Shown: positions 47,375-58,823 of the stretch, piece after piece
Position numbering within the stretch: position 1 is the first letter of the stretch
How the letters are laid out: each line of letters begins with the position of its first letter
Assembly (NCBI GenBank): GCA_963576475.1
Contig: OY754977.1
Span: 34,433,372 to 34,497,371, forward strand
Direction: 5' to 3'
DNA length: 64,000 bases
From: Molanna angustata
Lineage: Eukaryota > Arthropoda > Insecta > Trichoptera > Molannidae
Notes under the pieces: generated by a model
What the model was told of the DNA's origin: nothing
Databases searched by the model: none
Seen by the model: the letters and a program-made list of their open reading frames with translations, nothing else
Made by a program: the position numbers and the translations under genes

Positions 47375-47560
47375 TAAATGTAAAAAATATACGTAACTAT
47401 CAAACTATGTAAAGGCACTATAATTCTTAAAAAATATAATTAATTTTACTTTCAAAAAATCACTGACCATATTCTTGATGGATTGGTAGCATAGTAGCAG
47501 TGCGTTGGTTTAGCAATTCAATAGACACTATTTTGAATCCTGCTTATAAAATTGTTGAAC
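47375..47560. repeat. Dispersed AT-rich repeat plus decayed family-A SINE head
   Basis: 47375-47460 (aaatgtaaaaaatatacgtaactatcaaactatgtaa...) recurs at 58202-58290. 47478-47560 (gatggattggtagcatagtagcagtgcgttggtttagcaattcaatag...ttttgaatcctgc) looks like a badly decayed SINE-A head. Confidence 0.5.
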
Positions 47561-47589
47561 ATTTGATTATTTTAGTGGTGCCCCCCTCC

Positions 47590-47960
47590 ACAACGGAAAG
47601 TCTCAAGAAGTTTGACGGAAACTATACAGGCGCATGGCTTTGATCCATTGGACAGAACATATTCCAAACAACGTGGTACTGAGCAGAGTCGGAGAAACGA
47701 GACAACTCATAAAGAGGGTTATCCAACAACGATCCCAATGCCATAACATCAGTAACCCACATAATTTTACTATTGTCGAGGAATGACGGAGGGCAGAAAC
47801 TATAGAGGTCACCCTAGAGAGAGTTATATGATCAGTGATGTGCGCTGTGGCAGTTACCGAGAGATGGAGATGCTGGCGGACAACAAATATATATGTGGAG
47901 AGATAGAGTTCTTGGTGCAAACTAGTCCTACATATGATTATAACCATGAAGAAGCAGATG
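47590..47960 (+). mobile_element. LINE C-terminal fragment, another family
   Basis: Reads IHWTEHIPNNVVLSRVGETR, QLIKRVIQQRSQC, then after a frame change NYRGHPRESYM and GSYREMEMLADN. This is the typical 'W(T/Y)DHI-N--VL-RVG-R-LI--I-QR' plus 'R-GR-----Y' C-terminus of non-LTR elements. Dead. Confidence 0.6.
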
Positions 47961-49559
47961 ATGTTGTAATGTATTTTTTCAAGGACATATATTATTCAGT
48001 ATCCAATTGTCGATTCGCTCAAGAGAATTTATTTCTCTTAATGAGTCGATATTATTAAGCCAAGATACGTGAGATTTGTATAGCCAGGTCAAAGATATTA
48101 ATGTATATACCTAGATGGAGTACTTGTCGGAAAAAGTGTGTCGAAATTCGTGGGAATTTTTACGCGCTGGTAGGCAGAAGATTGATTTTTGTACGTTTTT
48201 CGGTACATTTTGCTCCTCGTGTTTTGTGAAAAATTCATCGTTATACCTCATTTTATTAATTTTAATGGATGTATTTATTATACCAAGGACTTATTTAGTC
48301 GAATATTTTTTTATTATTGCATATGCGCAAACATTGGATTTTTTTCCCTGTCGGGAGTCAAAGATATTTTTTAACAGATTTTTAATTATCTCAATAGAGA
48401 TGAAGTTGGAATATTTACTGTAGGAGAACCGGGAAATAAAGGCACCTACAGGGCTTACGACCTGTCATCGGCTGGTTTACGTGATCACTTTATGCGCTTG
48501 CGCAACGTTCACCAATTATGCCTTTTTAATGAGATCCCTATCAATTCAATTTTTGAAAGTTCTATATATTGTAATACTGAAATTCTTTTTGCTTGAAAAT
48601 AAGGAATTTTTACTACAGCCATCTATATGTGAAATTATGAACAACATTCTTATTATTTTTATTTATTTTTGTTGTAACGCCATCTATTGAGAGAATTGGT
48701 TTTTATTGGAACATAGACAAATACATAATCTCAAATTAGTTTTTAAAAAAAATCCAGGGTTTCTTAAACATTTTTTATTAAGAAAAATATTTTTTTTATG
48801 ATAAATTTATGAGTTTAACTGCCTATATTTCCAAACTTTTTAAAAATATCGAAAAAAGCCGAAACTCCCCAACTAGATAATTTAATTTTCTAAAAAAATA
48901 TTAACACTGTATTTGTATATCTCAATTTTTTTTTAACAATTTTTATAAAAATTGAATTTAGTGACGACATCGCTTCATACAATTTCTATGGCAGTCGCCT
49001 ATACCAATACCTATCTACATACATGCCTTAACAGCCAAACAAAAGGGCCGCCGTATGGGGCTGACCAAATATTTGTATGAATTTGACAGCTGTCATTCAA
49101 TACTACATAATATATGTTGCAAAAAGATTCTTAAATGTTTTATTAAATTTTAAAATACATTTCTATTAGAAAAGTAAAGAAATGAAAAAATAATATTTAG
49201 AAAAAATGTGAATTTATTCTATATTAATGAAATAACCCTTTACAAATCACCCACAGCAGTGGATTACTTATGTATGAAATATCAATCATATATTTGTACT
49301 TACTTTTGGTTGGATTATTTAGTAACTTCAAATAATAATCATTCTTTGTCCCTTATGTATGGAGTATGCAGAGTTAAAATTCATAATTATTAGTAATGTA
49401 AACATTACTAATAAAATGCAAATATATACACAATATAATCACACTATGAATTACTACATACTCCCTATTTTAACCTTGAACAAAATATATTCATTTAACA
49501 ATTTGTTCATCCTGTTTATTAATAAGTTTTACTAACCTTAGTGAAACATGGGAAATAAA

Positions 49560-50700
49560 ACAGGAATTATGTAGGAATAAAAATGTCATTTATTTAGGTA
49601 AATTCGTCGGTTCGATTAGTTTCACCAGAAAAAAAAGACAAGAAAACTGGTTAACTAAATACATTTTTCATGTAACATGTTGCAAAATAAAACAGATATC
49701 ATCAGAACATACAATCATGTTACATTAGATAAAACATTACATTATTGCATTATTTCATTGTTACATTATTACTGAAACATCAACTTATTATATCCTTATC
49801 ATTTTTATAATAACATTCAATACAAACCCTATAAAAATTATCTTAAATCAAATTATTATATCATTATCGTTGGCATAATAACATTTAAACATTGAATAAA
49901 AACCAAATGAAAAATTAATGAAGTGGTTCCATTTCATTACAATTATCACAATAAATTATTTAAGACAAATATTCATACCTACTCTCCTATTGTAATAACT
50001 AATTCATATAAATTTCTTTCATATTTGTTAAACTACAACAGACATTTACATCATCACATACGTGTATGTTACATTGGATAAAATTAATCTACTTAAACAT
50101 CAAATTATTATATCCTTATTGTCAAGTTGTCATAATAACATTGAATAAAAAATAAACTTAAATCAAATTATTATATTCTTATCGTTGTCATAATAACATT
50201 TAAACATTGAATAAAAACTTTAAAAAAGTGGTTCCTTTTCATTACAATTATCACAATGAATTATTTTAGATAAATATTCACGCTTTCCTTTTGTACATAA
50301 CTTTTTCATATAAATTTCTTTCATGTTTTTCATAATACAACAGACATTTACATTCACATCATATGTTCACGTTACATTAGATAAAATACATTTACATCAT
50401 AATGTTCATGTTACATTAGATACAGTCAAACTACTTAAACATCAACTTATTGTATCCTTAATGTTTAGTTGTCATAATAACATTGAATGAAAACCCAATA
50501 AAAATAAAACAAATCGTTCGTTCTCATTAAAATTATTCATCTTAATTGACATTTACATCATCACACCATACGTTCATGTTACATTAGGTATATATAATTA
50601 ATCTACTCAAACATCATATTATTACATCCTTAATATCATTTGAACATTGAATAAAAACACATTATAAGTATACTTCTCTTTAAGTGATACTTCTCTTTCA
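49560..50700. repeat. Degenerate long-unit tandem repeat inside P-like element 2
   Basis: Blocks such as 'gttacatt(a/g)gata(a)aa', 'aaacatcaa(a/c)ttatt(a/g)tatcctta', 'gtcataataacatt(g/t)aa', 'aagtggttcc(a/t)tttcatta' and 'aatttctttcat' recur about every 300 bp (for example 49739, 50067, 50374, 50578). Noncoding. Confidence 0.6.
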
Positions 50701-51262
50701 CACATTTAATTAAATAAATATAATATATTTAATCTATCCTATTATACATATTTGAAAAATGTTTTTTTAGTCAACATTTTTCGCCTTCTAGATGGTGACA
50801 CATTGATGAAATTGTTTTTCTTCTTTACATAATTATTTAAATTTTAATTTTAAACTAGTATCTACAACAATAGAAAATTGTAATATTGTTGAAGGTTTTG
50901 ATACCGAACTTAATATTACCGAAATATTACCGAACTTTCTCTTATAAATACACTCCAGTCACCAAAAACTTTTTTCACTACATTTATAAATGCCTCAGTC
51001 AATGAAAGTCTTTTTTAAATTATAGTCATTATGAGTCACAATACTGTTGGCAATTGCCATTTTCATCTGCACTGATTCCTTGCGATTAGCCCTTCTGTTA
51101 GGACTTTCCCTGGTTGATGTAGATGGTGCCAAAAGATATTTTGAGCAATTCGGCAGAATAGATGGTACTGCACCTTTCAATAAACGGCATCTAGAAAGAG
51201 GCACAGTAATCCTTTCTAGTGAACCACTCAATATTGAAACTTCCTTTTGGATATCTGTCTCC

Positions 51263-51561
51263 TTGAAATGAAGTTCATCATTATCATCATCATTGATCCT
51301 ACAGCTCGTTATGGGGCTTGGCCTCCTTCAGGATTCGTCGCCATTCCTCCCTGCACTCTGCAGCTCTCTTCCAGTTGGTAAGGCCCAGCGCTCGTATATC
51401 AGCCTCCACATCGTCCAGCCATCTCATTTTTGGTCAGCCTCTGCCTCTTCTTCCGTCTGGTGTGGAGTTTAAAACCTTGTTGGTAGTACGATCATCACTC
51501 GTCCTGTAGACATGGCCCAACCATTGCAGTCAAACCAACCATTGAATTGAAATGAAGTTCA
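51263..51561 (-). mobile_element. LINE 3' fragment inserted into the THAP exon, 15-bp TSD
   Basis: TTGAAATGAAGTTCA at 51263-51277 and 51547-51561. The insert 51278-51546 reads on the minus strand LQWLGHVYRTSDDRTTNKVL, NSTPDGRRGRG, a stop, PKMRWLDDVEADIRALGL, TNWKRAAECREEWRRILKEA and KPHNEL, stop, then a (GATGAT)n tail. 5'-truncated non-LTR element of a family different from LINE A. Confidence 0.92.
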
Positions 51562-51634
51562 CAAACCTGTAAATTCAAATTATATTAATATGTTGGATAA
51601 TCAATAGTTCATTTGATGAATGTATGCTGAGATA

Positions 51635-51702
51635 GAAAAATGTAGCGTTCGGTTCTCTCTGCCTACCCCGTGAGGGACATGGCGTGATGGCATGTATGAT
51701 AA
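51635..51702 (+). mobile_element. LINE family A 3' tail fragment inside P-like element 2
   Basis: GCGTTCGGTTCTCTCTGCCT, then 'accccgtgagggacatggcgtgatgg', the last about 60 bp of LINE family A, in the THAP gene intron. Confidence 0.75.
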
Positions 51703-53629
51703 TCAATTATTTATAAAACTATTTTTGTATGGGATATCTATCATCTAGAGTGATGCATCATTTGTAATACATGCAAGTAATAATATATAAATATATATTT
51801 ATTTTTTTCCTTGTAATTCCATATCTTCATTACCTGAACCAGATATGCAGGCATATTTCAAGAATAACATTTAATAAACATACCTAATAAAGAAAAATAA
51901 TATCAAATGTCTTGTTGTAAATGTTTTACTGAACGAATATCGTAAATTAATAGTTTATGTTATAGGTTAGATTTATTGATATTTATGTCATAACTTTCGA
52001 ATCGCCAGTAAATAATATGTGCATTACTACGAACATAGAATATTTTTAATGAAATATTAAATAAAAAATTATTGAATACAATAGTTACTTACCCTAGAAT
52101 GAATAGTTGGAGTAATTTCTTTTCTGCATACAACTTTTAGCCATTTTTTTAAGATTCGTCTATAGGGGATGAGAACACGTGTTCTTTGGGTCGCACATCG
52201 TAATTTCTTCGACAATTCCGCACAACGCACTTTCAAATCATTTTTATTAAACAATAACACAAAATTAAAGACAAATACAATAACAAAAATGCAAAAGACT
52301 TCCATGAAAGCTAATTTTAAAGAGCTAGAGCAAAATTAACACACAGAATACATATACCTTAGCGGGTATAAACAAACGGTCAAACGGTATAAACGTCAGC
52401 CCCATAAGAAACTATTTTGCAGAGGGCAGCACTATACATGTAAAGGCATGTATGTAGATAGGTATTGCCTATACACAATATGTAAGAAGACTTAATAGTT
52501 TGATAGGATCTTAATATCCAAACATACATACAGAACCATCATGCTGTTTTCATATTCCGGGAAGGAAAAGAGGACTGACCTCCATACTGTCCTATCTTGA
52601 CATACATACATACCAACATGTGTTAAAATATTCAATAATTTGGATTTATGGGTTTATAGTTTGATTTTTATTCTTCAACTATACATACTTCAACTATACA
52701 TACATACATAATTGTTCGAACCCCCGTCGGGGGCGGACGTGCCATCTGCAGTCCGAGTTTGTGCTTCAAATAACAGTTTCACAAAAATATTTGTATCTTT
52801 TCACTTTGAGCTGTAATATATTATGTAATATTAGTAGGTAGAGTTTATTAGTTTATTAAGTGAAAGCAGGCGGCCGCTTATGACAATAGGACCTAAGATC
52901 TAAGCTAAGCGACACATGCAGGATGGGACGGTGAAACCCCAGTTTACGATACTCCAACGGCCGAGACCCTTATAGGGTCTTTTACGACAGGCAGTGCCTT
53001 TCTTTGGCAGACCGGCTATACCTATACCCAAGTGCAATAAAAGTGTCAACAACCGAAATCTGTGAGAAATGTGCAACTCCTGTTATGTCGAAGACCATCT
53101 GGATTCACGAGTACAAGTGCACCGAGAATGTGGTACTATGAAGAATGTTCACCGAGAAATACTTATGACTTGTCACACAAAGTGGAAAACACCTGTAATA
53201 ATAGACACAAAGTGTAGGTAATTAAAAGAATCAATTTTATTTGAACCAATGGTTTAAGTGATTAAGACTAATTTTGTATGAAATGTGCCTAGATTTAAGT
53301 GATTAATTATAAGAATCTGACCAATTTTATTTTTACTGCGCCTAGATTTAAGTGGTTTAAGTGATTAAGACTAATGTTGTGCCGGAATTTAAGTGATTTT
53401 CATAAGTGTATACCTAGTTGTTAATATATAGTAGGTATAGTGCGATAAGTATTTTTTAGGTAATGGTTCTATATTTGTGTGTAGTTATAAATGTTTCCTA
53501 GTTATAAGTTTCCTAGTTATAAATGTGTGTATTTGTGTGTAGGTAATGTATGCAAAAGTGTGATGTATGTATAAGTATCAAAAGTGTTAGTATAAGTAAA
53601 CCCCAGGACTTACCAAAGGTAGCAATGCG

Positions 53630-56600
53630 ACCCGCCATCCATTATACCCAAGTCCACGGGGAGGCGATAAGAGGAGAACCGAATGCAGATTCGGTGTATG
53701 GAATGTGAGAGGAGGAATGGAAAGAAAGATGAATGAACTGTGTGATGTGATGAGAAAGAAAGAATTAGATATACTTTGCTTAACCTAAACGAAGAGGAAA
53801 GGTAGTGGCACGAACGAAAGACACGATGGAAGAATGGAACTATGGTCGGGCATAAAAGAAGATAATTTTGCATGCGAGGGAGTAGGGGCGGTTTTAGATG
53901 AGAGAATGGTAGAGTGTATGAAAGAGTATAAGCTAGTAAGCTCAAGACTCATGTGGATCAGATTTAAGATAGGAATTACAGGGGTGTTTCTGCTTATAGG
54001 ATACGCACCTGTGAACTCTAGCTTGGAGAATGAAAAAGATGAGTTTTGGGCAAGTGTAAGAGAGGAAATGAACAAGAAAAAAGACAATGAAAAAATGATT
54101 CTGGCAGGCGATTTGAATGGCTGGGTAGGAATCCGGAGGAAAGATTTCGAATCAACCCTCGGACCTTACGGTGACAGCAAAGTGAACGATAACGGTAAAA
54201 GATTGTTAGATGTATGTGTGGAAATGGACCTTTTTGTGTCAAACACAGTTTTTGACCACAAAAGGATCCATATGTATACATGGGAAAGAGAAAATGAAAG
54301 ATCCATGATAGACTTTGTATGTGTGGACTCTGCTTTGAGAAAAGTGACAGTTGATACGAGGGTCTACAGAGGTGCCGAGCTAGAGACAGACCATTTTTTG
54401 GTTGTCACAAAAATACGCCTGTTCACTGGTTGGCGCTCTAAAACCAATCGTGGAAGCCTGCCACCGCGTATCAAAGTAGAGAAGCTGCAAGAGGAAAGTG
54501 TTAGACAAGAATTTGAAAGAAAGATCGAGTGTGCTTTAAGTCCCCACGCAGTGACAGAGATGGATATTAGGGACATATGGAGTATACTCAAAAACACTGT
54601 ACTCAGTGTGGCTAAAAGTGTGTGTGGCGAAGCAAAAAGAGGTCGAATGAAAGGAGATGCCTGGTGGAATGAAAGAGTAAAGAAAGTAGTGGAAGAAAAA
54701 CGGAAAGCGTGGAAGGAATGGCTGGCATATAAAGGATCTGGAAACGAGAAGGACGAAAGAGCTAAAAATATATATAATGAGTGAAAGAGGAAAACAAAAG
54801 TAACAGTAAAAGAAGAAAAGAATGCATTGAGAGAAAAGGAAAGCGTGAAAATTGTGAATGATTTTTCTGGGAACACAAAAATGTTCTGGAAAAGAGTAAA
54901 TCGACGAAAACAAGGAGTAGTGCGAGGATCAAAATGTATACATGATAAAGATGGATGTATGGTTATAGACGAGGAAAAAGTCAAGGAAAGATGGAAGGAA
55001 TATTTTGAAGAGTTATATGAAAGTACACAGTGCGAAAGTCTGACGAACAACAGAATACCGATAAATGAATGTGAGAATGACAGCGAGAAAATTTCAATAG
55101 AAGAGGTCAGAGAGGCAGTGAAGCATGCACGTACAGGAAAGGCTGCGGGATTTGATTGCATACCAACTGAATTCATCAAATATGGTGGCGAAAAGACGAT
55201 GGAATGGTGTCATTGCCTCTTCAACAAATGTTGGGAGACAGGACATACTCCGCCAGACTGGAGAAACGCAGTGATTGTGCCCCTCTTTAAAAAAGGGTCA
55301 AAATTAGACTGCAAGAACTACCGAGCTATCGTCTGCTGAGTTCAGTTGGAAAATTGTATGCTAGGATACTAGATCAAAAGTTGAGAAAGGCTACAGCAAG
55401 CAAGGTATGGGATGCACAAGGAGCGTTTGTTGGAGGTAGAGGATGCACCGACCAAATTTTTTCCCTTCGAATGGCGACTGAAAAGGTTCTGGCAAAAAAC
55501 CAGAAGCTTTTCTGCGCTTTCATAGACCTGGAAAAGGCCTATGACAAAGTAGACCGTGAAAAACTCTGGAACGTGCTATCAGTGTATGGAGCGGGTAGCA
55601 GGCTGATAGGGGCAATATCATCTCTATATGAGGAAAGCCAAGCCTGTGTGAGAATTGAAAACTCTCTCACAGGATGGTTCTCCATTAATATGGGAGTGAA
55701 GCAAGGGTGCGTACTATCACCGTGGCTCTTTAATCTATACATTGACTACTGTGTGAGAGCACTAAAGAATGAGAACATTGGGCTGAAACTGGAAGGTGTG
55801 ACTGTATGTGATCTAATGTATGCGGATGACAAAGTATTAATGGCTGAAAGCGTGGAAGACTTGGAATGTTTGGTTAAAATAGTATTCGATGGATGCATTA
55901 CTATTACAAACAACAGAATAGACAATTGAAAAAAAGTGAAACAAATAATTTATTTCCACAATTTTTGGTTGTGTGTGCATGACTCAATATGAAATATTGT
56001 ATTTAGAAGGAAAGATGCATACGTTTGAATGCGTAGTGTATGTATGTACATGTACTTATATAATATGTAAATGTATCTATAAATAAACAACGTAATAGAC
56101 AATAACATAAAACTAGCTCACCTTAGCACAGGCTATGCCTAGTTAGGGGGCTAGTAACAAAGATACAAACAAAAAGATATGGCTTAAACTATGTAAGCAC
56201 CAGTGAAGTGGTAAATTGATATTTATTGAAATGAGATAACTTATATTTACATTGTATGTTAACTATGTATGAATAAGCTTATATTATCTTAAGATATTTT
56301 GTATCTCATATATACTGTATATTTTTGGATAGAAATAAATAAAAAAAAAAAAAAAAAAAATGGATTGAGAATGAATGCAACTAAATCTAAAGTGATGGTA
56401 TTTGAGAAGAGCGAAAGACGAACAAAATGCGAGATACGAGTGGAGAATGTACAATTAGAACAAGTGGATGAATATTTATACTTAGGAAGCATGTTTCAGC
56501 GTGATGGAAGATTGGAAAAAGATATTGAAAGGAGAGTAACGGCAGGTAATAGAATGAATGGTGCATTAAGACCGGTAATGGCTGACCCAATTATTTCGAG

Positions 56601-57093
56601 GCAAGCAAAGCTCACGGTACACAATGGTATCGTCGCACCGACTCTAATGTATGCTAGTGAGACATGGACATGGCAGAAGACGCATGAAAGTAGAATTAAC
56701 GCGGTTGAAATGAGGTCACTAAGACGAATGTGTGGTAAAACGATGTATGATAGAATAAGAAATGAGGATATTAGACGAGAATGTATGATTGAAAGAAATA
56801 TCGTAAGTAAGATGAAAATAAATGCCATAAGGTGGTTCGGCCTCATAGAAAGAATGAGTGATGACCGTCTGACAAAAAAAGTATACAAGGCTGATAAAAG
56901 AGGAATGAAAAGTAGAGGTCGGCCAAGAAAGAGTTGGCACGATCACATAAATGGGATTTTGAAAGATGGAGATGTTAGAAGTAAGAATAATAGAAGAGCG
57001 TGTATGAGACGATGTATGGACGTGAATGAAGCGAGGAATGTATGTCAAGAGAGAGGAGTCTGGCGTTCGGTTCTCTCTGCCTACCCCAAATAG
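53630..57093 (+). pseudogene. LINE family A polyprotein: endonuclease and reverse transcriptase, inactivated
   Basis: Order: FGVWNVRGG (endonuclease start, about 53690), KMILAGDLNGWVG (AGDLN catalytic), SMIDFVCVDS and ETDHFLV (SDH-type motif, here TDH); then RT blocks TGKAAGFDCIPTEFIKYGG, VIVPLFKKGSKLDCKNYRAI, FCAFIDLEKAYDKVDREKLW, GVKQGCVLSPWLFNLYID, LMYADDKVLM (YADD), GLRMNATKSKVMVFEK, EYLYLGSMFQRDGRLEKDIE and C-terminal RGRPRKSWHDHINGILKDG ending SAYPK. Breaks: TAA at 53786-53788 (expected Glu/Gln), TGA at 54782-54784, a one-base loss near 55330 and the 55886-56361 insertion. Catalytic motifs are preserved, so it decayed recently. It belongs to the endonuclease-bearing non-LTR elements; clade not settled. 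Confidence 0.9.
55886..56361 (+). mobile_element. Polyadenylated retro-insertion within LINE A
   Basis: About 0.47 kb of noncoding sequence ending AAATAAAT then a 21-A tract, flanked by ATGGAT (left about 55879-55884, right 56360-56365). Removing it rejoins the LINE frame as ...VFD-GLRMNATKSK. It contains 'agctcaccttagcacaggctatgcctagttaggggctag'. It looks like a 3' UTR fragment of another element or mRNA copied by LINE machinery (inference). Confidence 0.75.
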
Positions 57094-57260
57094 GGAAATG
57101 GCGTGATGGTATGGTATGGTATGGTAACTATACATACTATTGCTATCGACAGTTGGATCTCATGTGTTACATGCAACTAGTATTTTACCTTAAAACGTTT
57201 TATGTGATCAGAGACCCAATACCTTCAAATTTGTGAGACCTAAGTTGCTAGTTTTATGTA

Positions 57261-57454
57261 CCTATACCAAAATTTAAATAAATAAAGTTATTTTTTTTTC
57301 AATAAATTTTTGTTTTCTAAATCTTTGAAAACAAAAGATAAAATGTCCAAGAGTAGTAAATTTTAGAAATGTTGCTGATGAAAGAAAGGGAATCCATTCT
57401 TATTTAGCTGTGATAAAAAATATGAACTCATTTTTCACACTGAGATGATATCGA
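57261..57454. other. Unassigned AT-rich DNA
   Basis: Probably the end of repeat B. Nothing recognised. Confidence 0.4.
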
Positions 57455-57645
57455 GTGCCATGGCACAGTAGTAAGCCTCTTCTTCTTTGCTGGCGTCCGG
57501 GTTCGATTCCCGGTAGAGTAGAAATTTATTTCTCACGCAAATCACTGGTTAGTTGGAAGAAATTACCATTTGGCGATAAACTCGCCACTTAAATGGGGTG
57601 TAAGGAAGTGTTTAAATAAATAAAGAAAAATTATGAATTTTATTC
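57455..57645 (+). mobile_element. tRNA-headed SINE, family B, copy 2
   Basis: Head 'gagtgccatggcacagtagtaagcc', B box GGGTTCGATTCCCGG, tail CTGGTTAGTTGGAAGAAATT then 'accatttggcgataaactcgcc' and (AAATAA)n. The tail is shared with the 10491-10850 triplicate. Confidence 0.82.
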
Positions 57646-57849
57646 GTAGGGTTTTATTTCAGTACTTCAAGTTGGTAGATGAACCAAGCTACCAACAATG
57701 TACCTATGAACCACCACACAAACAGGTAAAAAAGATAAAAATAAAACCAATGTCGGTATTTTTTACATTACAATACGCACTAATTACTTCCTTAATTGCT
57801 TTCTATTATTTTTTTAACTATTAACTCTTTTTTCGTTTAATAAATACGA

Positions 57850-58180
57850 AAATATCATGTCATCCTCAACAATCTTCATACAAACCGTATTTTTCTTGCC
57901 TATCAACTGTGCGAAAGAGACAACATTTTTTTGCCTCACTTTAAAGCTATGAAAAGTTGACAGGTACTCCATCTAGGTATATATATTAATATCTTTGGGC
58001 CAGGTCAATATTTTTCAACTTTGAAATAAAAATACACCAACTTAGAGGCTTTGCAGCATATAATATGTTCCATACATGGATTTATTCAGAATTCGGAGTA
58101 GAACATTTAGTGTCCCCCCCCTTATTACTTTCGATTTGCTTGATTCACAGAGCCTTAAATTTATTGAAAAAAAAAACAAT
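57850..58180 (-). repeat. Partial copy of the repeat-B right-hand module
   Basis: The minus strand matches 37730-37910 (ggctctgtg.at...; aaggggggg.caca; ctactc.gaattctga.taaatccgtat; tatgctgc.aagtctctaa.ttggtg) and 48070-48125 (aaagatattaatgtatatacctagatggagtac). Fragment only. Confidence 0.65.
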
Positions 58181-58201
58181 ACCTAGCTTTATTTATTTAT
58201 T

Positions 58202-58350
58202 TAAATGTAAAAAATATACATAACTATCAAACTATGTAAGGTACTATAATTCTTAGAAATATTATTCATTTTACTGATTTTATTTTAATTTGGTTATGTT
58301 TTAATTCTTAAAAATATTATTCATTATTATAAGTACATAAGAAATATATA
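58202..58350. repeat. Second copy of the 47375 dispersed repeat
   Basis: 58202-58290 repeats 'aaatgtaaaaaatatacataactatcaaactatgtaa'. The following bases are AT-rich with 'ttaaaaatattattcat' repeated. Confidence 0.55.
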
Positions 58351-58354
58351 ATAT

Positions 58355-58520
58355 TATACCATGCCATACCATCACGCTCTTTCCCAATTTGGGAAGCAAA
58401 GAGAACTGAACGCTAGACTCCTCTCTCTTGACATACATTTCTCGCTTGGTTCACGTCCATACATCCTCTCATATACGCTCTTCTGTTATTCTTATTTCCA
58501 ACGTTTCCGTCTTTCAAAAT
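58355..58520 (-). mobile_element. LINE family A 3' fragment
   Basis: The minus strand reads 'aaagacgga...', 'cgttcagttctctttgcttcccaaattgggaaagagcgtgatggtatggcatgg', a diverged version of the family-A tail. Confidence 0.7.
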
Positions 58521-58521
58521 T

Positions 58522-58548
58522 TCTAATATATTATAATAAAAATCTATG
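58522..58548. mobile_element. MITE D end fragment
   Basis: taatatattataataaaaatctatg matches the right end of MITE D copy 1 (34585-34609). Confidence 0.5.
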
Positions 58549-58823
58549 ATAAAATCCAAATCTATGGTATGCACATTCAGATCTATGGTTTTTTTTTATA
58601 TATTTTATACCATTATGTTGGTAATAACAATATTATTATTAATCATAGATATTATAGATTAAGAGCGAATTAAGCGAACGCTAGCTGTCAAATTTTTATT
58701 AACCTAGAAATACCAGAAATAGCGATTATATAGTGTTTTTCTTAATTTTTATTCTGTTTTAGGTTTCTATTTGTTTTATGTACGACATTGAAAAAAATAC
58801 GGTTTTCAAAGATATATGTTAAA

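Larger units (their letters stand above)
50995..52232 (-). pseudogene. THAP-domain gene of P-like element 2, frameshifted and LINE-interrupted
   Basis: Exon 1 (52232-52093) codes CVVRNCRRNYDVRPKEHVFS then SPIDE in one frame, and ILKKWLKVVCRKEITPTIHS in another; losing one A between GAA and TCTTAAAAAAATGG explains the shift. A donor follows (AGG|gtaagt). Exon 2 (51566-50995) continues VCELHFKETDIQKE... LLKGAVPSILPNCSKYLLAP... and ends NDYNLKKTFID, stop. The C2CH ligands, FP-type Pro, W and AVPSI of a THAP finger are all present. Exon 2 is interrupted by a LINE fragment after 'CELHF' (TSD at 51263-51277 and 51547-51561). No in-frame ATG precedes the first Cys (TGA-AAG-TGC). Dead as it stands. 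Confidence 0.82.
48998..52474 (-). mobile_element. P-superfamily-like DNA transposon 2 (THAP-bearing), nested in repeat B
   Basis: Perfect 25-bp terminal inverted repeats: 49005-49029 (CAATACCTATCTACATACAT plus GCCTT) and 52443-52467. TSD CCTATAC at 48998-49004 and 52468-52474; one more base (G) can be counted if the last TIR base is shared, which would give the 8 bp typical of P elements. Subterminal TATGGGGCTGAC is found near both ends. The 3463-bp interior holds a THAP-domain gene on the minus strand, a repetitive middle (49560-50700) and two LINE fragments. No transposase catalytic domain is seen. Confidence 0.85.
52692..57137 (+). mobile_element. Near full-length LINE family A with 12-bp TSD
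   Basis: AACTATACATAC flanks the element at 52692-52703 and 57126-57137, so the element is 52704-57125. It has a GC-rich 5' UTR (attgttcgaacccccgtcgg...), an AP-type endonuclease plus reverse transcriptase frame, and a 3' tail ending in (ATGGT)5. The insertion point is confirmed by repeat-B copies at 8.4 and 34.75 kb, which read straight through 'gaagaat.(a/c)a.tatacatac|tat(c/t)gc' on the minus strand. It contains a later insertion (55886-56361). Confidence 0.9.
48060..57260 (-). repeat. Composite repeat B, copy 3, split by two large insertions
   Basis: Read on the minus strand, the blocks are 57260-57126 (tatcgacagttggatctcatg...), 52703-52475 (gaagaat...; gtatggaggtcagtcct; gaaaacagcatgatgg; tatcaaactattaag), 49004-48760 (cgaaactccccaactagataa on the + strand; attgaatttagtgacgacat) and 48600-48060 (the module duplicated at 37967-38354, then ctttgactcccgacaggg, then catctaggtatatac). 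The order matches copy 2. Interruptions are P-like element 2 and the near full-length LINE A. Confidence 0.72.

Noticed and set aside
54364..55179. 271-codon minus-strand frame
   Set aside because: Antisense shadow of the LINE A polyprotein.
53630..57093. Active LINE A
   Set aside because: Two in-frame stops, one frameshift and an insertion in the RT make this copy inactive.
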